From assembly GCF_025457425.1 (NCBI RefSeq), contig NZ_JAMXIA010000001.1:558001-622000 (forward strand): a stretch of 64,000 bases of DNA, in the 5' to 3' direction. This document shows positions 43,426-51,975 of this stretch, piece by piece. The DNA is from Chryseobacterium foetidum. GTDB lineage: Bacteria; Bacteroidota; Bacteroidia; Flavobacteriales; Weeksellaceae. The notes under the pieces are model-generated. The model ran no database searches. It saw only the letters and a program-made list of their open reading frames with translations, and was not told where the DNA came from. The number at the start of each line of letters is the position of its first letter. Position 1 is the first letter of the stretch. The translations under genes and the position numbers were made by a program.

Positions 43426-44097
43426 TTACTTAGAAAATACATATTTAACACCGATTGTTACAGCAGTTAAATCAAGACCGAAGTTGTAGTTGTTTGTAGC
43501 AACACCACCTTTTGGTTTGAAGTTGTTGTACCCAAATTCACCGATTGTAGCTTCGATAGTCCAGTTTTTGTTTAAGAAATAATCTAAACCTGGTTTTACA
43601 GTTACACCAACAGAAGTAGCTTTAGCTTCAGAAGAAGAAGATACTGTAGTTACAGTGCTTCCTGAAGTAGTAACAGAAGTAGTTTCGTTTTCAACTTTTC
43701 CGAAAGCCATAGGAACAGCTAACTGACCGAAGAAATATAATTTGTCAGATAAAGTCCAGTATTTTCTTGCGAAAGGCTCAATAACGAAAGCAGGAGTTCT
43801 CTGCTCGTTAGTTGTAACATTAGTTACAGAACCGATTGTAGTTGTGTTGATTGAAGTAACTTTAGAAGTAGCAAAACCTACACCTAAACCTACAGCGAAG
43901 TTATCAGCAACGAAGAATCCAGCAGTTGGAAGGATGTTGAAATCTTCTACTTTGTTGTTTCCACTGTTAGTTTCAGTTTGAGAGTAACCTACTGAACCTG
44001 TTAAATACACAGTTCCTTTAGCGATTGGTCCTGGAGTTGTCTGAGCGTTTCCTAATCCGAAAAGTGCGATTGCACTAGCCATTAATAATTTTTTCAT
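43426..44097 (-). CDS. Outer-membrane beta-barrel protein 2
   Basis: A 223-residue exported barrel: signal peptide MKKLLMASAIALFGLGNAQ, strands such as VYLTGSVGYSQTE, FFVADNFAVGLGVGFAT and YFLNKNWTIEATIGEFGY, ending VKYVFSK. The ATG at 44095-44097 gives the signal peptide; an upstream ATG at 44146 adds 17 unrelated residues. Loops are Ser/Thr-rich. Function is unknown. Confidence 0.8.
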   Translation of the reverse strand: MKKLLMASAIALFGLGNAQTTPGPIAKGTVYLTGSVGYSQTETNSGNNKVEDFNILPTAGFFVADNFAVGLGVGFATSKVTSINTTTIGSVTNVTTNEQRTPAFVIEPFARKYWTLSDKLYFFGQLAVPMAFGKVENETTSVTTSGSTVTTVSSSSEAKATSVGVTVKPGLDYFLNKNWTIEATIGEFGYNNFKPKGGVATNNYNFGLDLTAVTIGVKYVFSK

Positions 44098-44307
44098 TTT
44101 GAATAATTTTATACTTTCTTGGTGCAAATGTATAGTGACAATTTTCAAAATTAAAATTTGTTAATATGATTGATATCACCCGTTAACATTGAGTTTTTAT
44201 AACAAAAAATCGCACCGCAATGAGATAAGTCAATTATCGGCAATTATATCAAAAAAAAATTCCGATTTTGCAACCGGAAAAAAATTATTGTTGATTTTTT
44301 ATCAATT

Positions 44308-44814
44308 TTACTTTAGAAAGAAATTTACCCCAAGATTAATGGCGCCAAAGTTAGAATCAATTCTTCTGTCTCTTCTTTCCCAGTCCCCTCTTTCACTTCC
44401 AATATTCTGATAACCTAAATACAGTTCTGCTTTAGGCAACTGAAAACCCACTTTAGGATATACATAAAGTCCGCTGTTGATACCTTCTTTAGTTGAAATC
44501 GCTCCACCCAAATCCAATCCAACAAAAAGCGGAAGTCCGTTGAATCTGTATTTCCCGGAAGCCGCCAACGGAATAAATCCGAAATCATCCCATCTGTCTT
44601 TCCCGAAAAAATGAGAATATCCTGAAGCAATACCTACGTCCAAACCTTTCATAACAGTCCACATATAAGCTGCATCAACTCCTAAAGTAAAGGCTGCAAC
44701 TTCTGAAGCATCACCCACGGGAGCACCGATGTGACCTCCTAATTTAAAACCTGACTGCGCGTTTGCAAAATTTCCAAATAAGGCAAAGGCTCCTAATAAA
44801 ATTAACTTTTTCAT
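44308..44814 (-). CDS. Outer-membrane beta-barrel protein 3
   Basis: A 168-residue exported barrel with signal peptide MKKLILLGAFALFGNFANAQ and GGHIGAPVGDASEVAAFTLGVDAAYMW, ending INLGVNFFLK with the terminal aromatic residue typical of outer-membrane barrels. It resembles barrel protein 4 in layout (short, four or five strand pairs). Confidence 0.82.
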   Translation of the reverse strand: MKKLILLGAFALFGNFANAQSGFKLGGHIGAPVGDASEVAAFTLGVDAAYMWTVMKGLDVGIASGYSHFFGKDRWDDFGFIPLAASGKYRFNGLPLFVGLDLGGAISTKEGINSGLYVYPKVGFQLPKAELYLGYQNIGSERGDWERRDRRIDSNFGAINLGVNFFLK

Positions 44815-44874
44815 TTCTTTTTAGTTTAAAATTATTTTATAATGCCTACCACACTGCAAAACCGATGCCGCACA

Positions 44875-44905
44875 AAAAAGCAGAGCATAAAATGCCCTGC
44901 CGTAT
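44875..44905 (-). terminator. Terminator after barrel gene 4
   Basis: Stem GCAG.GCAT / ATGC.CTGC with flanking runs, just past the stop of the 44930-45448 gene. Confidence 0.75.
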
Positions 44906-44929
44906 TCTACAAACTTGTAGGTAAATTAC

Positions 44930-45448
44930 TTAAAATTTAATTGCATAACCAATGTTAACTGAACTTAACTCTGTACCTTCTTTACTGATACCTTTATAGC
45001 CTGCGTAAATCGTGTGTTTTTCTGCAAATGTATATCCGATTTTAGGTTGATAGTAAAAGCCTCCACCATCAGCATCACCAGTAAGGAAAGCATATCCTAA
45101 GTCTGCCCCAAGATTAAAACCACCATCAAAATTATACTGCGCTGTAGCAGCTACCGGAATAGATCCGATATTAAATTTATATGACTGAGCTGGAATAGAA
45201 ATTGGTCCCATAGAAATTCCGGGAACAGTATATTCTTTACCAAAATAATAAGAGTACCCGGTTGTTGCACCCAATTCAAAATTATCAGAAAGTGCCCATG
45301 TGTAAGCCACATCTACTCCTGCATTGAAAGAATAATCGTCATTGAAAGGTAGGCCCGCATGAACACCGACTTTAAATCCATTCTCCTGTGCGTTTGCTGC
45401 TGTAGTTCCCAAGATCGCAAATGTTGCGATAAGTAATAGTTTTTTCAT
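44930..45448 (-). CDS. Outer-membrane beta-barrel protein 4
   Basis: A 172-residue exported barrel with signal peptide MKKLLLIATFAILGTTAANAQ, then VGVHAGLPFNDDYSFNAGVDVAY and a final aromatic strand VNIGYAIKF. The signal peptide is almost identical to that of barrel protein 5. Its promoter (45473-45503) has the shared spacer of genes 5 and 6. Confidence 0.85.
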   Translation of the reverse strand: MKKLLLIATFAILGTTAANAQENGFKVGVHAGLPFNDDYSFNAGVDVAYTWALSDNFELGATTGYSYYFGKEYTVPGISMGPISIPAQSYKFNIGSIPVAATAQYNFDGGFNLGADLGYAFLTGDADGGGFYYQPKIGYTFAEKHTIYAGYKGISKEGTELSSVNIGYAIKF

Positions 45449-45472
45449 TTTTATAGTTTAATTAAGTCTGCT

Positions 45473-45503
45473 CAAATATATCACAATTTCAAGAACTGAC
45501 AAA
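45473..45503 (-). promoter_or_regulatory. Promoter of barrel gene 4
   Basis: On the minus strand TTTG, a 19-base spacer and TATATTTG. The spacer contains CAGTTC.....TTGTGA, conserved with the two promoters of genes 5 and 6. Confidence 0.85.
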
Positions 45504-45574
45504 TGATTTTTTGGGGACTTCAGATCTGACTTGTATCACTCGTTTTATACTTACGAATTCTTCTTTTAAAACAA

Positions 45575-45604
45575 AAAAGAATCGCCTTCTCAGACAATTC
45601 TTTT
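45575..45604 (-). terminator. Terminator after barrel gene 5
   Basis: Stem AAAAGAAT / ATTCTTTT with a loop containing CGCCTTCTCAGACA, matching the loop of the terminator at 46420-46449. Confidence 0.8.
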
Positions 45605-45624
45605 TGTGTAATTTTTGGCAAATA

Positions 45625-46290
45625 TTACTTACCTCCAAACTTGAAACCAACCCCAATCTGGAAGAAGCTGTTTTTCAAAGTTTCGTTTCCTTCAGGGTTT
45701 TTGATCATATTTGAAACACCAAGGTTGTATCTTGCATCAAAGAACAATCCGTTGTTCAATGTATATTCTGCTCCGATAAATGGTGCAAGGTTAAGAGAAT
45801 TTACTTCATCTTTAATATCTTCAGTTCCGCTTTCAGAAGCAGACTGTCCCATACCTGATGCTGTTACAGAATATTCTGCTTCAGCCATCGTTACTATACC
45901 CACATTTAAACCTAATCCGAATGCAAGATTTTCTGTAGCGAAATATTTTGCACTTACAGGAATCTGTACCATTCCGAATTTAATCTCAGACTTTGCAGTA
46001 GCATTTACAGTTACACCCATTTCTGTTACTGTGAAAGATTCTTCCTGCTTACCTCCAAGAGGTGAATACAAAACTTCTCCCTGAATACCGAATTTATCGT
46101 TGATTTTATATTCAACAAAAGCACCTGCATAGAAAGTAGATTTTGCGTCAAATTTTTCAGACTGCCCGTCACCTTTTAATTTCAGAGTAGATAAAGAGTA
46201 ACCTGCTTTTGGACCGAATTTCACCGACTGTGCGTTTGCAGCTGTAGTTCCCAGGATCGCAAATGATGCGATAAGTAATAGTTTTTTCAT
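45625..46290 (-). CDS. Outer-membrane beta-barrel protein 5, porin family
   Basis: A 221-residue barrel of the Bacteroidota outer-membrane protein group. Signal peptide MKKLLLIASFAILGTTAANAQ, then FGPKAGYSLSTLKLKG, FVEYKINDKFGIQGEVLYSPLGGKQE and the last strands FFDARYNLGVSN..GVGFKFGGK. It is a close paralogue of barrel protein 6, sharing PLGGK, FFDARYN and the GVGFKFGG end. Confidence 0.9.
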   Translation of the reverse strand: MKKLLLIASFAILGTTAANAQSVKFGPKAGYSLSTLKLKGDGQSEKFDAKSTFYAGAFVEYKINDKFGIQGEVLYSPLGGKQEESFTVTEMGVTVNATAKSEIKFGMVQIPVSAKYFATENLAFGLGLNVGIVTMAEAEYSVTASGMGQSASESGTEDIKDEVNSLNLAPFIGAEYTLNNGLFFDARYNLGVSNMIKNPEGNETLKNSFFQIGVGFKFGGK

Positions 46291-46315
46291 TTTTTATAGT
46301 TAATTAATTGCGGTT

Positions 46316-46346
46316 CAAATATATCACAATTTAAAGAACTGCCAAA
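46316..46346 (-). promoter_or_regulatory. Promoter of barrel gene 5
   Basis: Minus strand TTTG-N19-TATATTTG; the spacer is conserved with the promoters at 45473 and 47164. Confidence 0.85.
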
Positions 46347-46419
46347 TGTTTTCTGCACTGCAAAAGGCTGATTTATATCACTATCGCTAAACATTTAAAT
46401 TCGTATCTGTCCACCAACT

Positions 46420-46450
46420 AAAAGAACCGCCTCTTCAGACAGTTCTTTTT
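46420..46450 (-). terminator. Terminator after barrel gene 6
   Basis: Perfect stem AAAAGAAC (46420-46427) / GTTCTTTT (46442-46449) with a T-run, homologous to the terminator at 45575. Confidence 0.85.
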
Positions 46451-46470
46451 TGTATTTATTACTGAAAATT

Positions 46471-47130
46471 TTAGTTTCCTCCAAATTTGAAACCTACACC
46501 AACCTGTAAAAAGCTGTTTGTAACTTTACCATCGCCTTTAGATAAATCGGAAACACCGTAGTTGTATCTTGCATCAAAGAACAAACCGTTATCAAGCATA
46601 TACTCAACCCCTAAGAAAGGAGCGATGTTTAATGTATTCACTTCGTCTTTGATATCTACTTCATCATCACCAGCTATTTCAAGACCTGGAATTCCGATTC
46701 CTGCATCGATTACCGTTTTCTGCTTCGCTGATAAGATCAACCCGAAGCTTGCTCCCAATCCTACAGATAAGTTTTCTGTGATAAAATATTTCGCTGAAAC
46801 AGGGATTATCAATGTTCCGAAAGTAAGTTTAGATTTCTCTCTGAAATAAAGCTGACCATCACTTACGTTATAATCTTCTTTACCTCCAAGCGGCGAGTAC
46901 AGCAATTCCCCCTGTAGACCAAATGTATCACTGAATTTGTGCTCAACAAGACCTCCAATATAAAATGTATGCGAAGGATCTGTGCTTCTCGCTTCAAGAT
47001 CATCCTGAGCTTCGTCTACTTTAATGGTAGATAAAGAATAACCTGCTTTTACACCAAATCTTGTTTCCTGTGCGTTCAACGCTGTAGTTCCCAGCAACCC
47101 TACGGCTGCAATAAGTAATAGTTTTTTCAT
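46471..47130 (-). CDS. Outer-membrane beta-barrel protein 6, porin family
   Basis: A 219-residue barrel paralogous to barrel protein 5: signal peptide MKKLLLIAAVGLLGTTALNAQ, FGVKAGYSLSTIKVDE, GLQGELLYSPLGGKED, NTLNIAPFLGVEYMLDNGLFFDARYNYGVSD and GVGFKFGGN. The two proteins differ mostly in loops, as expected after duplication. Confidence 0.9.
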   Translation of the reverse strand: MKKLLLIAAVGLLGTTALNAQETRFGVKAGYSLSTIKVDEAQDDLEARSTDPSHTFYIGGLVEHKFSDTFGLQGELLYSPLGGKEDYNVSDGQLYFREKSKLTFGTLIIPVSAKYFITENLSVGLGASFGLILSAKQKTVIDAGIGIPGLEIAGDDEVDIKDEVNTLNIAPFLGVEYMLDNGLFFDARYNYGVSDLSKGDGKVTNSFLQVGVGFKFGGN

Positions 47131-47163
47131 CTTTTAATAAATTTTTAACAAATTTTAAGACTC

Positions 47164-47194
47164 CAAATATATCACATTTTCAGGAACTGCCAAA
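47164..47194 (-). promoter_or_regulatory. Promoter of barrel gene 6
   Basis: Minus strand TTTG-N19-TATATTTG with a spacer conserved with the promoters of genes 4 and 5. Confidence 0.85.
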
Positions 47195-47216
47195 TATTTT
47201 TAATTATTTTTCAAAA

Positions 47217-48176
47217 TTATTGTTCACTCTGCTTTTTGTCTTCTTCGTTGTAAGCCAGAATAATTTTTTTCACAACCGGATGTCTCACCACATCTTCTTC
47301 TGTAAGATGCACAAAGCCAATCTCCTTCACATCTTTCAGAATTCTCATCGCTTCACGAAGACCGGACTGCTGTTTTGGTGGTAAGTCGACCTGGCTGGGA
47401 TCGCCTGTGATGATAAACTTTGCATTCATCCCCATTCTGGTAAGAAACATTTTCATTTGGGAACGTGTTGTATTCTGAGCTTCATCCAGAATTACGAAGG
47501 CATCATCCAAAGTCCGTCCTCTCATAAATGCCAGTGGCGCAACTTCTATAATTCTCTTTTCCATGAAACCTTCCAGCTTCTCATGCGGAATCATATCGCG
47601 TAACGCGTCATAAAGCGGCTGCATGTAAGGATCGAGCTTTTCTTTAAGGTCACCAGGCAAAAAACCAAGGCTTTCTCCTGCTTCTACGGCAGGTCTTGTC
47701 AAAATAATTCGTTTAACTTCTTTATTTCTTAAAGCTCTTGCAGCTAAAGCAACACTTGTATACGTTTTACCGGTTCCGGCAGGTCCGATGGCAAAAACCA
47801 TATCTTTTTTATCGGTTTCCTTTACCAGTTTTTTAAGATTGGTGGTCTTAGCCTTAATGATTTTCCCGTTAACGCCTTTTACGATAATATCCTGATCGAA
47901 AACCAGTTGTTTTTCGTTTTCATCTTTCAGATTAAGAATACTTTCAAGATCTTTCAGACCTATAGAATTATTATTGGAAATAAATTTGACGATATCGTCG
48001 AGTTTTTGTTTAAATATATCTAAAGCTTCCTGATTTCCCATGGCAAAAACAGAGTGATCTCTGCCGGTAATTTTAAGAGTAGGAAAACTTGATTTTATTA
48101 AATTGAAATATTGGTTATTCACCCCATAGAAGATTTTCACATCGACATCTTCCAGATCATAGGTCAGTTCAAACAT
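47217..48176 (-). CDS. PhoH family protein
   Basis: A 319-residue cytoplasmic ATPase/RNA-associated protein. KH-like N-terminal part, then the PhoH ATPase with Walker A GPAGTGKTYT near residue 135, LTRPAVEAGESLGFLPGD, and Walker B VILDEAQNTT, with ITGDPSQVDLP. In many bacteria it works with YbeY and RNA maturation; here the partner is not adjacent. Confidence 0.93.
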   Translation of the reverse strand: MFELTYDLEDVDVKIFYGVNNQYFNLIKSSFPTLKITGRDHSVFAMGNQEALDIFKQKLDDIVKFISNNNSIGLKDLESILNLKDENEKQLVFDQDIIVKGVNGKIIKAKTTNLKKLVKETDKKDMVFAIGPAGTGKTYTSVALAARALRNKEVKRIILTRPAVEAGESLGFLPGDLKEKLDPYMQPLYDALRDMIPHEKLEGFMEKRIIEVAPLAFMRGRTLDDAFVILDEAQNTTRSQMKMFLTRMGMNAKFIITGDPSQVDLPPKQQSGLREAMRILKDVKEIGFVHLTEEDVVRHPVVKKIILAYNEEDKKQSEQ

Positions 48177-48308
48177 GCAAATAGTTTATTTTATATTTTT
48201 TAAAGTTAAATTATTTTTTCTAAAATTATCCAAATACTTTTCCACAATTTGGGCATCTGTTTTTTAATTTTTAAATATCTTTGCGTTTCGCATTTCTACG
48301 CTTTTCTC

Positions 48309-49136
48309 ATGTCTATTATTACGCTTACCTCAGATTTCGGGACTTTAGATTACAGGGTTGCAGCCATCAAAGGCAGCATTCTTTCGCTGAACCGTGAAGT
48401 AAATATTACAGACATTACCCACAGCATTCAGGCGTTTAATCTGGTGCAGACTTCGCACATTGTAAGAAATGCCTACAAATTTTTCCCTAAAGGAAGCATT
48501 CACATTATAGCTACAGACAGTTTTTATCATAAATCAAGGAGAAATATCCTGTATAAAGCCGATGGATCTTACTTCATTGCTGCCGATAACGGTGTTCTGA
48601 GTCTGATTTTTTTTGATATCAAACCTGAAGCCATCTACGAAATCACCCTTAACAACAGATTTGATGATGTAGTAAATTTCACATCTACCGATGTTTTCGT
48701 TCCTGTGGCAGTGCATTTAGCCAACGGCGGACTTCCTGAGGTGATCGGGAGAAAAATAGATTCTGCCAAACAGCTTTCTTTCCCAAGACCTGTTTACAAT
48801 GAATCTGAAAAAATAATGGTTGGTGAAGTGACTTATATTGATAATTTCGGAAATATAATCTCAAATATTAACAAAGAATTTTTTGAAACTATTGGTCGCG
48901 GACAGGAGAATTTTACCATTAAATTCAGAAATTTAAGCTTGTCAAAAATATTTTCAACCCATACCGAATTGGTCTCCGACTGGGAGCGTGAGACAGAGTT
49001 CCACGGGCAATCTGCAGCGATCTTCAATGACAGTGATCTGTTGGAACTTACCATTTATAAAGGCAGCAAAAAGAATGGTGCTAAAAGTCTTTTCGGATTG
49101 AACGTGGGCGAAAAAATATTCATTCAGTTTTCATAA
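48309..49136 (+). CDS. SAM hydroxide adenosyltransferase family protein (DUF62)
   Basis: A 275-residue protein of the chlorinase/fluorinase-like family, which in most bacteria converts S-adenosylmethionine to adenosine and methionine. N-terminal MSIITLTSDFGTLDYRVAAIKGSIL holds the conserved Asp, and DNGVLSLIF, VGEVTYIDNFGNIISNI are family motifs. The ATG at 48309 follows a TATCTTTG promoter element (48276-48283), so the ATG at 48249 is unlikely. Confidence 0.87.
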   Translation: MSIITLTSDFGTLDYRVAAIKGSILSLNREVNITDITHSIQAFNLVQTSHIVRNAYKFFPKGSIHIIATDSFYHKSRRNILYKADGSYFIAADNGVLSLIFFDIKPEAIYEITLNNRFDDVVNFTSTDVFVPVAVHLANGGLPEVIGRKIDSAKQLSFPRPVYNESEKIMVGEVTYIDNFGNIISNINKEFFETIGRGQENFTIKFRNLSLSKIFSTHTELVSDWERETEFHGQSAAIFNDSDLLELTIYKGSKKNGAKSLFGLNVGEKIFIQFS

Positions 49137-49199
49137 AATTATACATTTCGTAAAAAAACCGATTTTTTTTATATATTTGTCAAAATCTAAAATTCAAAA

Positions 49200-50519
49200 A
49201 TGGCAGAATACAAATTATTGCTTCCTTCAATGGGTGAAGGCGTTATGGAAGCTACTGTTATCACTTGGTTATTCAATGAAGGTGATACTGTAAAAGAAGA
49301 TGATTCGGTAGTAGAAATTGCAACAGACAAGGTAGATTCAGACGTTCCGACACCAGTTTCGGGGAAAATCGTGAAAATCCTTAAGCAGAAAGACGAAGTT
49401 GCAAAAGTAGGTGAAGCCATCGCTATTTTAGAAATTGAAGGAGAAGGCGGAAACACAGCTACAGAAGAAGTAAAAACTGAAACTTCAGCTCCGGATGCAG
49501 AAACCATCAAAGCAATTGAAGAGCCTTTGAATCCAACTGCTACTTCTCACGTAGAATTTTCAGGAGATCTTTATCTGTCTCCGCTTGTAAAATCTATCGC
49601 TCAACAGGAAAACATTTCCGAATCTGAACTGAAAACCATCAAAGGCAGCGGTCTGGAAGGAAGAATTACCAAAGAAGATATTCTGGCACACGTTGCCAAC
49701 AGAGGAAACCAGAATCAGCAGGCAGCTCCACAACAAGCTGCTCCGGTTCACGCAGTGTCTGCTCCACCAGCTGCTACTTCAGCTCCGGCAGCTACAATTT
49801 CTGTGGGTGCAGGTGACGAGATCATTCCTATGGACAGAATGAGAAAAATCATCGCTGAAAACATGGTGAAAGCAAAACAGATTGCTCCACACGTAACCTC
49901 TTTCATCGAAACCGACGTAACCAACGTTGTAAAATGGAGAGCGAAGAACAAAGATATGTTCGAAAAACGTGAAGGTGAGAAACTGACTTTCATGCCGATT
50001 TTCGTAAAAGCGATTGTAAAAGCCATTCAGGATTTCCCGATGATCAATGTTTCAATTAATGGTGATAATATCATTAAAAAGAAAAACATCAATATCGGTA
50101 TGGCAACAGCTTTACCGGACGGAAATTTAATTGTTCCTGTTATTAAAAATGCAGATCAGTTATCACTTTCAGGTTTGGCAAAAGCCATCAACGATTTGGC
50201 TTACCGAGCAAGAAATAAAAAATTAAGACCGGAAGATACTCAGGGTGCTACTTACACAATTTCTAACGTAGGAAGCTTTGGAAATTTAATGGGAACTCCT
50301 ATTATTCCTCAACCTCAGGTGGCAATTATGGCGATTGGGGCGATTGTTAAAAAACCTGCAGTTCTTGAGACTAAGGATGGTGATGTTATCGCAATCCGCC
50401 AGTTGATGTTCATGTCTCACTCTTACGACCACAGAGCTGTAGACGGTTCTTTAGGTGGAATGATGTTGAAACACGTTCACGATTACCTTCAAAACTGGGA
50501 TCTTAATACGGAAATATAA
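49200..50519 (+). CDS. 2-oxo-acid dehydrogenase E2 (dihydrolipoamide acyltransferase)
   Basis: Core subunit that transfers an acyl group from lipoate to CoA. One lipoyl domain (lysine in EIATDKVDSDVP, about residue 44), an E3-binding domain (LSPLVKSIAQQENISESELKTIKGSGLEGRITKEDIL) after a Pro/Ala linker, and a catalytic domain with HRAVDGSLGG (the HxxxDG motif). It is probably the branched-chain or pyruvate type rather than succinyl, because a separate OdhB is at 59830-61086. E1 is not adjacent. A TATATTTG element lies 20 bases before the start. Confidence 0.92.
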   Translation: MAEYKLLLPSMGEGVMEATVITWLFNEGDTVKEDDSVVEIATDKVDSDVPTPVSGKIVKILKQKDEVAKVGEAIAILEIEGEGGNTATEEVKTETSAPDAETIKAIEEPLNPTATSHVEFSGDLYLSPLVKSIAQQENISESELKTIKGSGLEGRITKEDILAHVANRGNQNQQAAPQQAAPVHAVSAPPAATSAPAATISVGAGDEIIPMDRMRKIIAENMVKAKQIAPHVTSFIETDVTNVVKWRAKNKDMFEKREGEKLTFMPIFVKAIVKAIQDFPMINVSINGDNIIKKKNINIGMATALPDGNLIVPVIKNADQLSLSGLAKAINDLAYRARNKKLRPEDTQGATYTISNVGSFGNLMGTPIIPQPQVAIMAIGAIVKKPAVLETKDGDVIAIRQLMFMSHSYDHRAVDGSLGGMMLKHVHDYLQNWDLNTEI

Positions 50520-50547
50520 GTAATGAGTGATGGGTAATGAGTAATTG
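50520..50547. repeat. Four GTAATGA-type heptamers after the E2 gene
   Basis: Units GTAATGA, GTGATGG, GTAATGA, GTAATTG, beginning with the last base of the stop codon; similar in content to the GGTAATG array at 29454. Confidence 0.75.
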
Positions 50548-50568
50548 CCTGATGCTGATTTTAAATAT

Positions 50569-50599
50569 AACCTTCGGAATTTTTTCGGAGGTTTTTTTA
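50569..50599. terminator. Terminator of the E2 gene
   Basis: Imperfect stem AACCT.CGGAA / TTCGGAGGTT with a run of seven Ts. Confidence 0.75.
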
Positions 50600-51532
50600 T
50601 TATTCTGATTTTATTTGTGAATTTAAGTCATATTTTATTTCCGTTTTTAGTTTGAATCTTTTATTCTGATCAATCAGATAAATACTTTTCAGACTATCAT
50701 TTTTATCAATATCAATTACCATATCATATTTATTTTTTTTGCTTGATTTTAAGATTTCATATAACTGATCCGGATCAAGATTTATTCTCATTTCCAAAAT
50801 TCGATCGTAAGCATAATCTACTGTTTCTTTTTCCGCTGTATTCTTTTTGTGTAATGTAAGATTTAATTCGTCCATCAGATCAGCTTCCAAAAATTTACTT
50901 TTGTTTAAAAGATTTCCATTCACTAGTGAATCAGCATAATCATTTTTACGTCGGGAAAAATTATAGAAAGATACCGGTACAAACGAAAGACCGGAAAATT
51001 CGGAATCACTTTTCAAATTTAAATAAGGAATTATTTTCTTATCACTACGGGCAAAAAACACCATTTTTTCTCTGGTGAAATAATTATTAAACCATGGTTT
51101 TAACACTTCTTTAGCTTTGAAATTTTGTATAATTTTTTCATTCATAATAAGCTGAAACATATTATGTTTTCCAAATTTTATTTCAATATTATTATCTTCA
51201 CTTATGTTTTGTATAAGAACCTCCGAAGGAAGATAACCATTAAATTCATAAAATTTATCATCTACATAATTAAACCATAGCAAATACAATTTTTCAGGAA
51301 TAAATTCTTTTTTAATCGATTCATTATGTTGTATATCTGAAATAGATACAGAATCTTCTTTGATATAAAATCGATTCTCAAGTTTTGCAATGATGATATC
51401 ATCACTTTGATTAAAACTTAGATCATAATCGAATTTTGAACTACGATTATAAGAAATCTCATTATAAATCATTCCTATAATCAGTCCAAAAGTAAGAATT
51501 GCTAATATACTGTTCCAAATTTTATTAACCAT
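50600..51532 (-). CDS. Membrane-anchored protein of unknown function
   Basis: A 310-residue protein with one N-terminal transmembrane helix (ILAILTFGLIIGMIYNEI) and a long extracytoplasmic part. KLYLLWFNYVDDKFYEFNGYLPSEVLI resembles the W..Y.dD.FYe...LP pattern of DUF2931-like proteins, but the match is weak. The gene overlaps the end of the small membrane gene upstream by 8 bases, so the two form one operon. Confidence 0.65.
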   Translation of the reverse strand: MVNKIWNSILAILTFGLIIGMIYNEISYNRSSKFDYDLSFNQSDDIIIAKLENRFYIKEDSVSISDIQHNESIKKEFIPEKLYLLWFNYVDDKFYEFNGYLPSEVLIQNISEDNNIEIKFGKHNMFQLIMNEKIIQNFKAKEVLKPWFNNYFTREKMVFFARSDKKIIPYLNLKSDSEFSGLSFVPVSFYNFSRRKNDYADSLVNGNLLNKSKFLEADLMDELNLTLHKKNTAEKETVDYAYDRILEMRINLDPDQLYEILKSSKKNKYDMVIDIDKNDSLKSIYLIDQNKRFKLKTEIKYDLNSQIKSE

Positions 51533-51845
51533 TGTTAAAAGCTTTAGCCATTCCTTTCAGCCACAATATAAAGAAAGTTAAGACGATCAAAAATATTATA
51601 AGAAAAATTAAAAATATTAAATAAATAATTCTGACAATTTTATTGTCGGTAATCAGAACAGTAGTAAAAACCAAAGAAATGTTTGCTATTAGAAGAAACT
51701 TATAATCCTGAAAAGAAAGATCATCAAATAGTATGGAACGCTGTAAGAAGAATAAATGCGAGAATATAAAAACCATGGGAACCAGTATAGTGGTTGCAGA
51801 TGTTTTTTGCAAAATTCCAAAAATCTTCTTATTGATTTCAGACAT
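51525..51845 (-). CDS. Small multi-helix membrane protein
   Basis: A 106-residue protein with three or four transmembrane helices (TTILVPMVFIFSHLFF, FLLIANISLVFTTVLI, IIYLIFLIFLIIFLIVLTFFILWL). No known motif. It is the first gene of a two-gene unit with the membrane-anchored protein, overlapping it by 8 bases. Confidence 0.65.
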   Translation of the reverse strand: MSEINKKIFGILQKTSATTILVPMVFIFSHLFFLQRSILFDDLSFQDYKFLLIANISLVFTTVLITDNKIVRIIYLIFLIFLIIFLIVLTFFILWLKGMAKAFNNG

Positions 51846-51975
51846 TTAAATAAAATTTTAAAATAGAAAACAAACATAAATAAAAAGCTGGATTAAACTT
51901 CATAATGATTTAAATTTTACTAAAAATTTAAGAGGTAGATTTTCTTTTTCATAATTTTTGACATAAATTTGAAGT

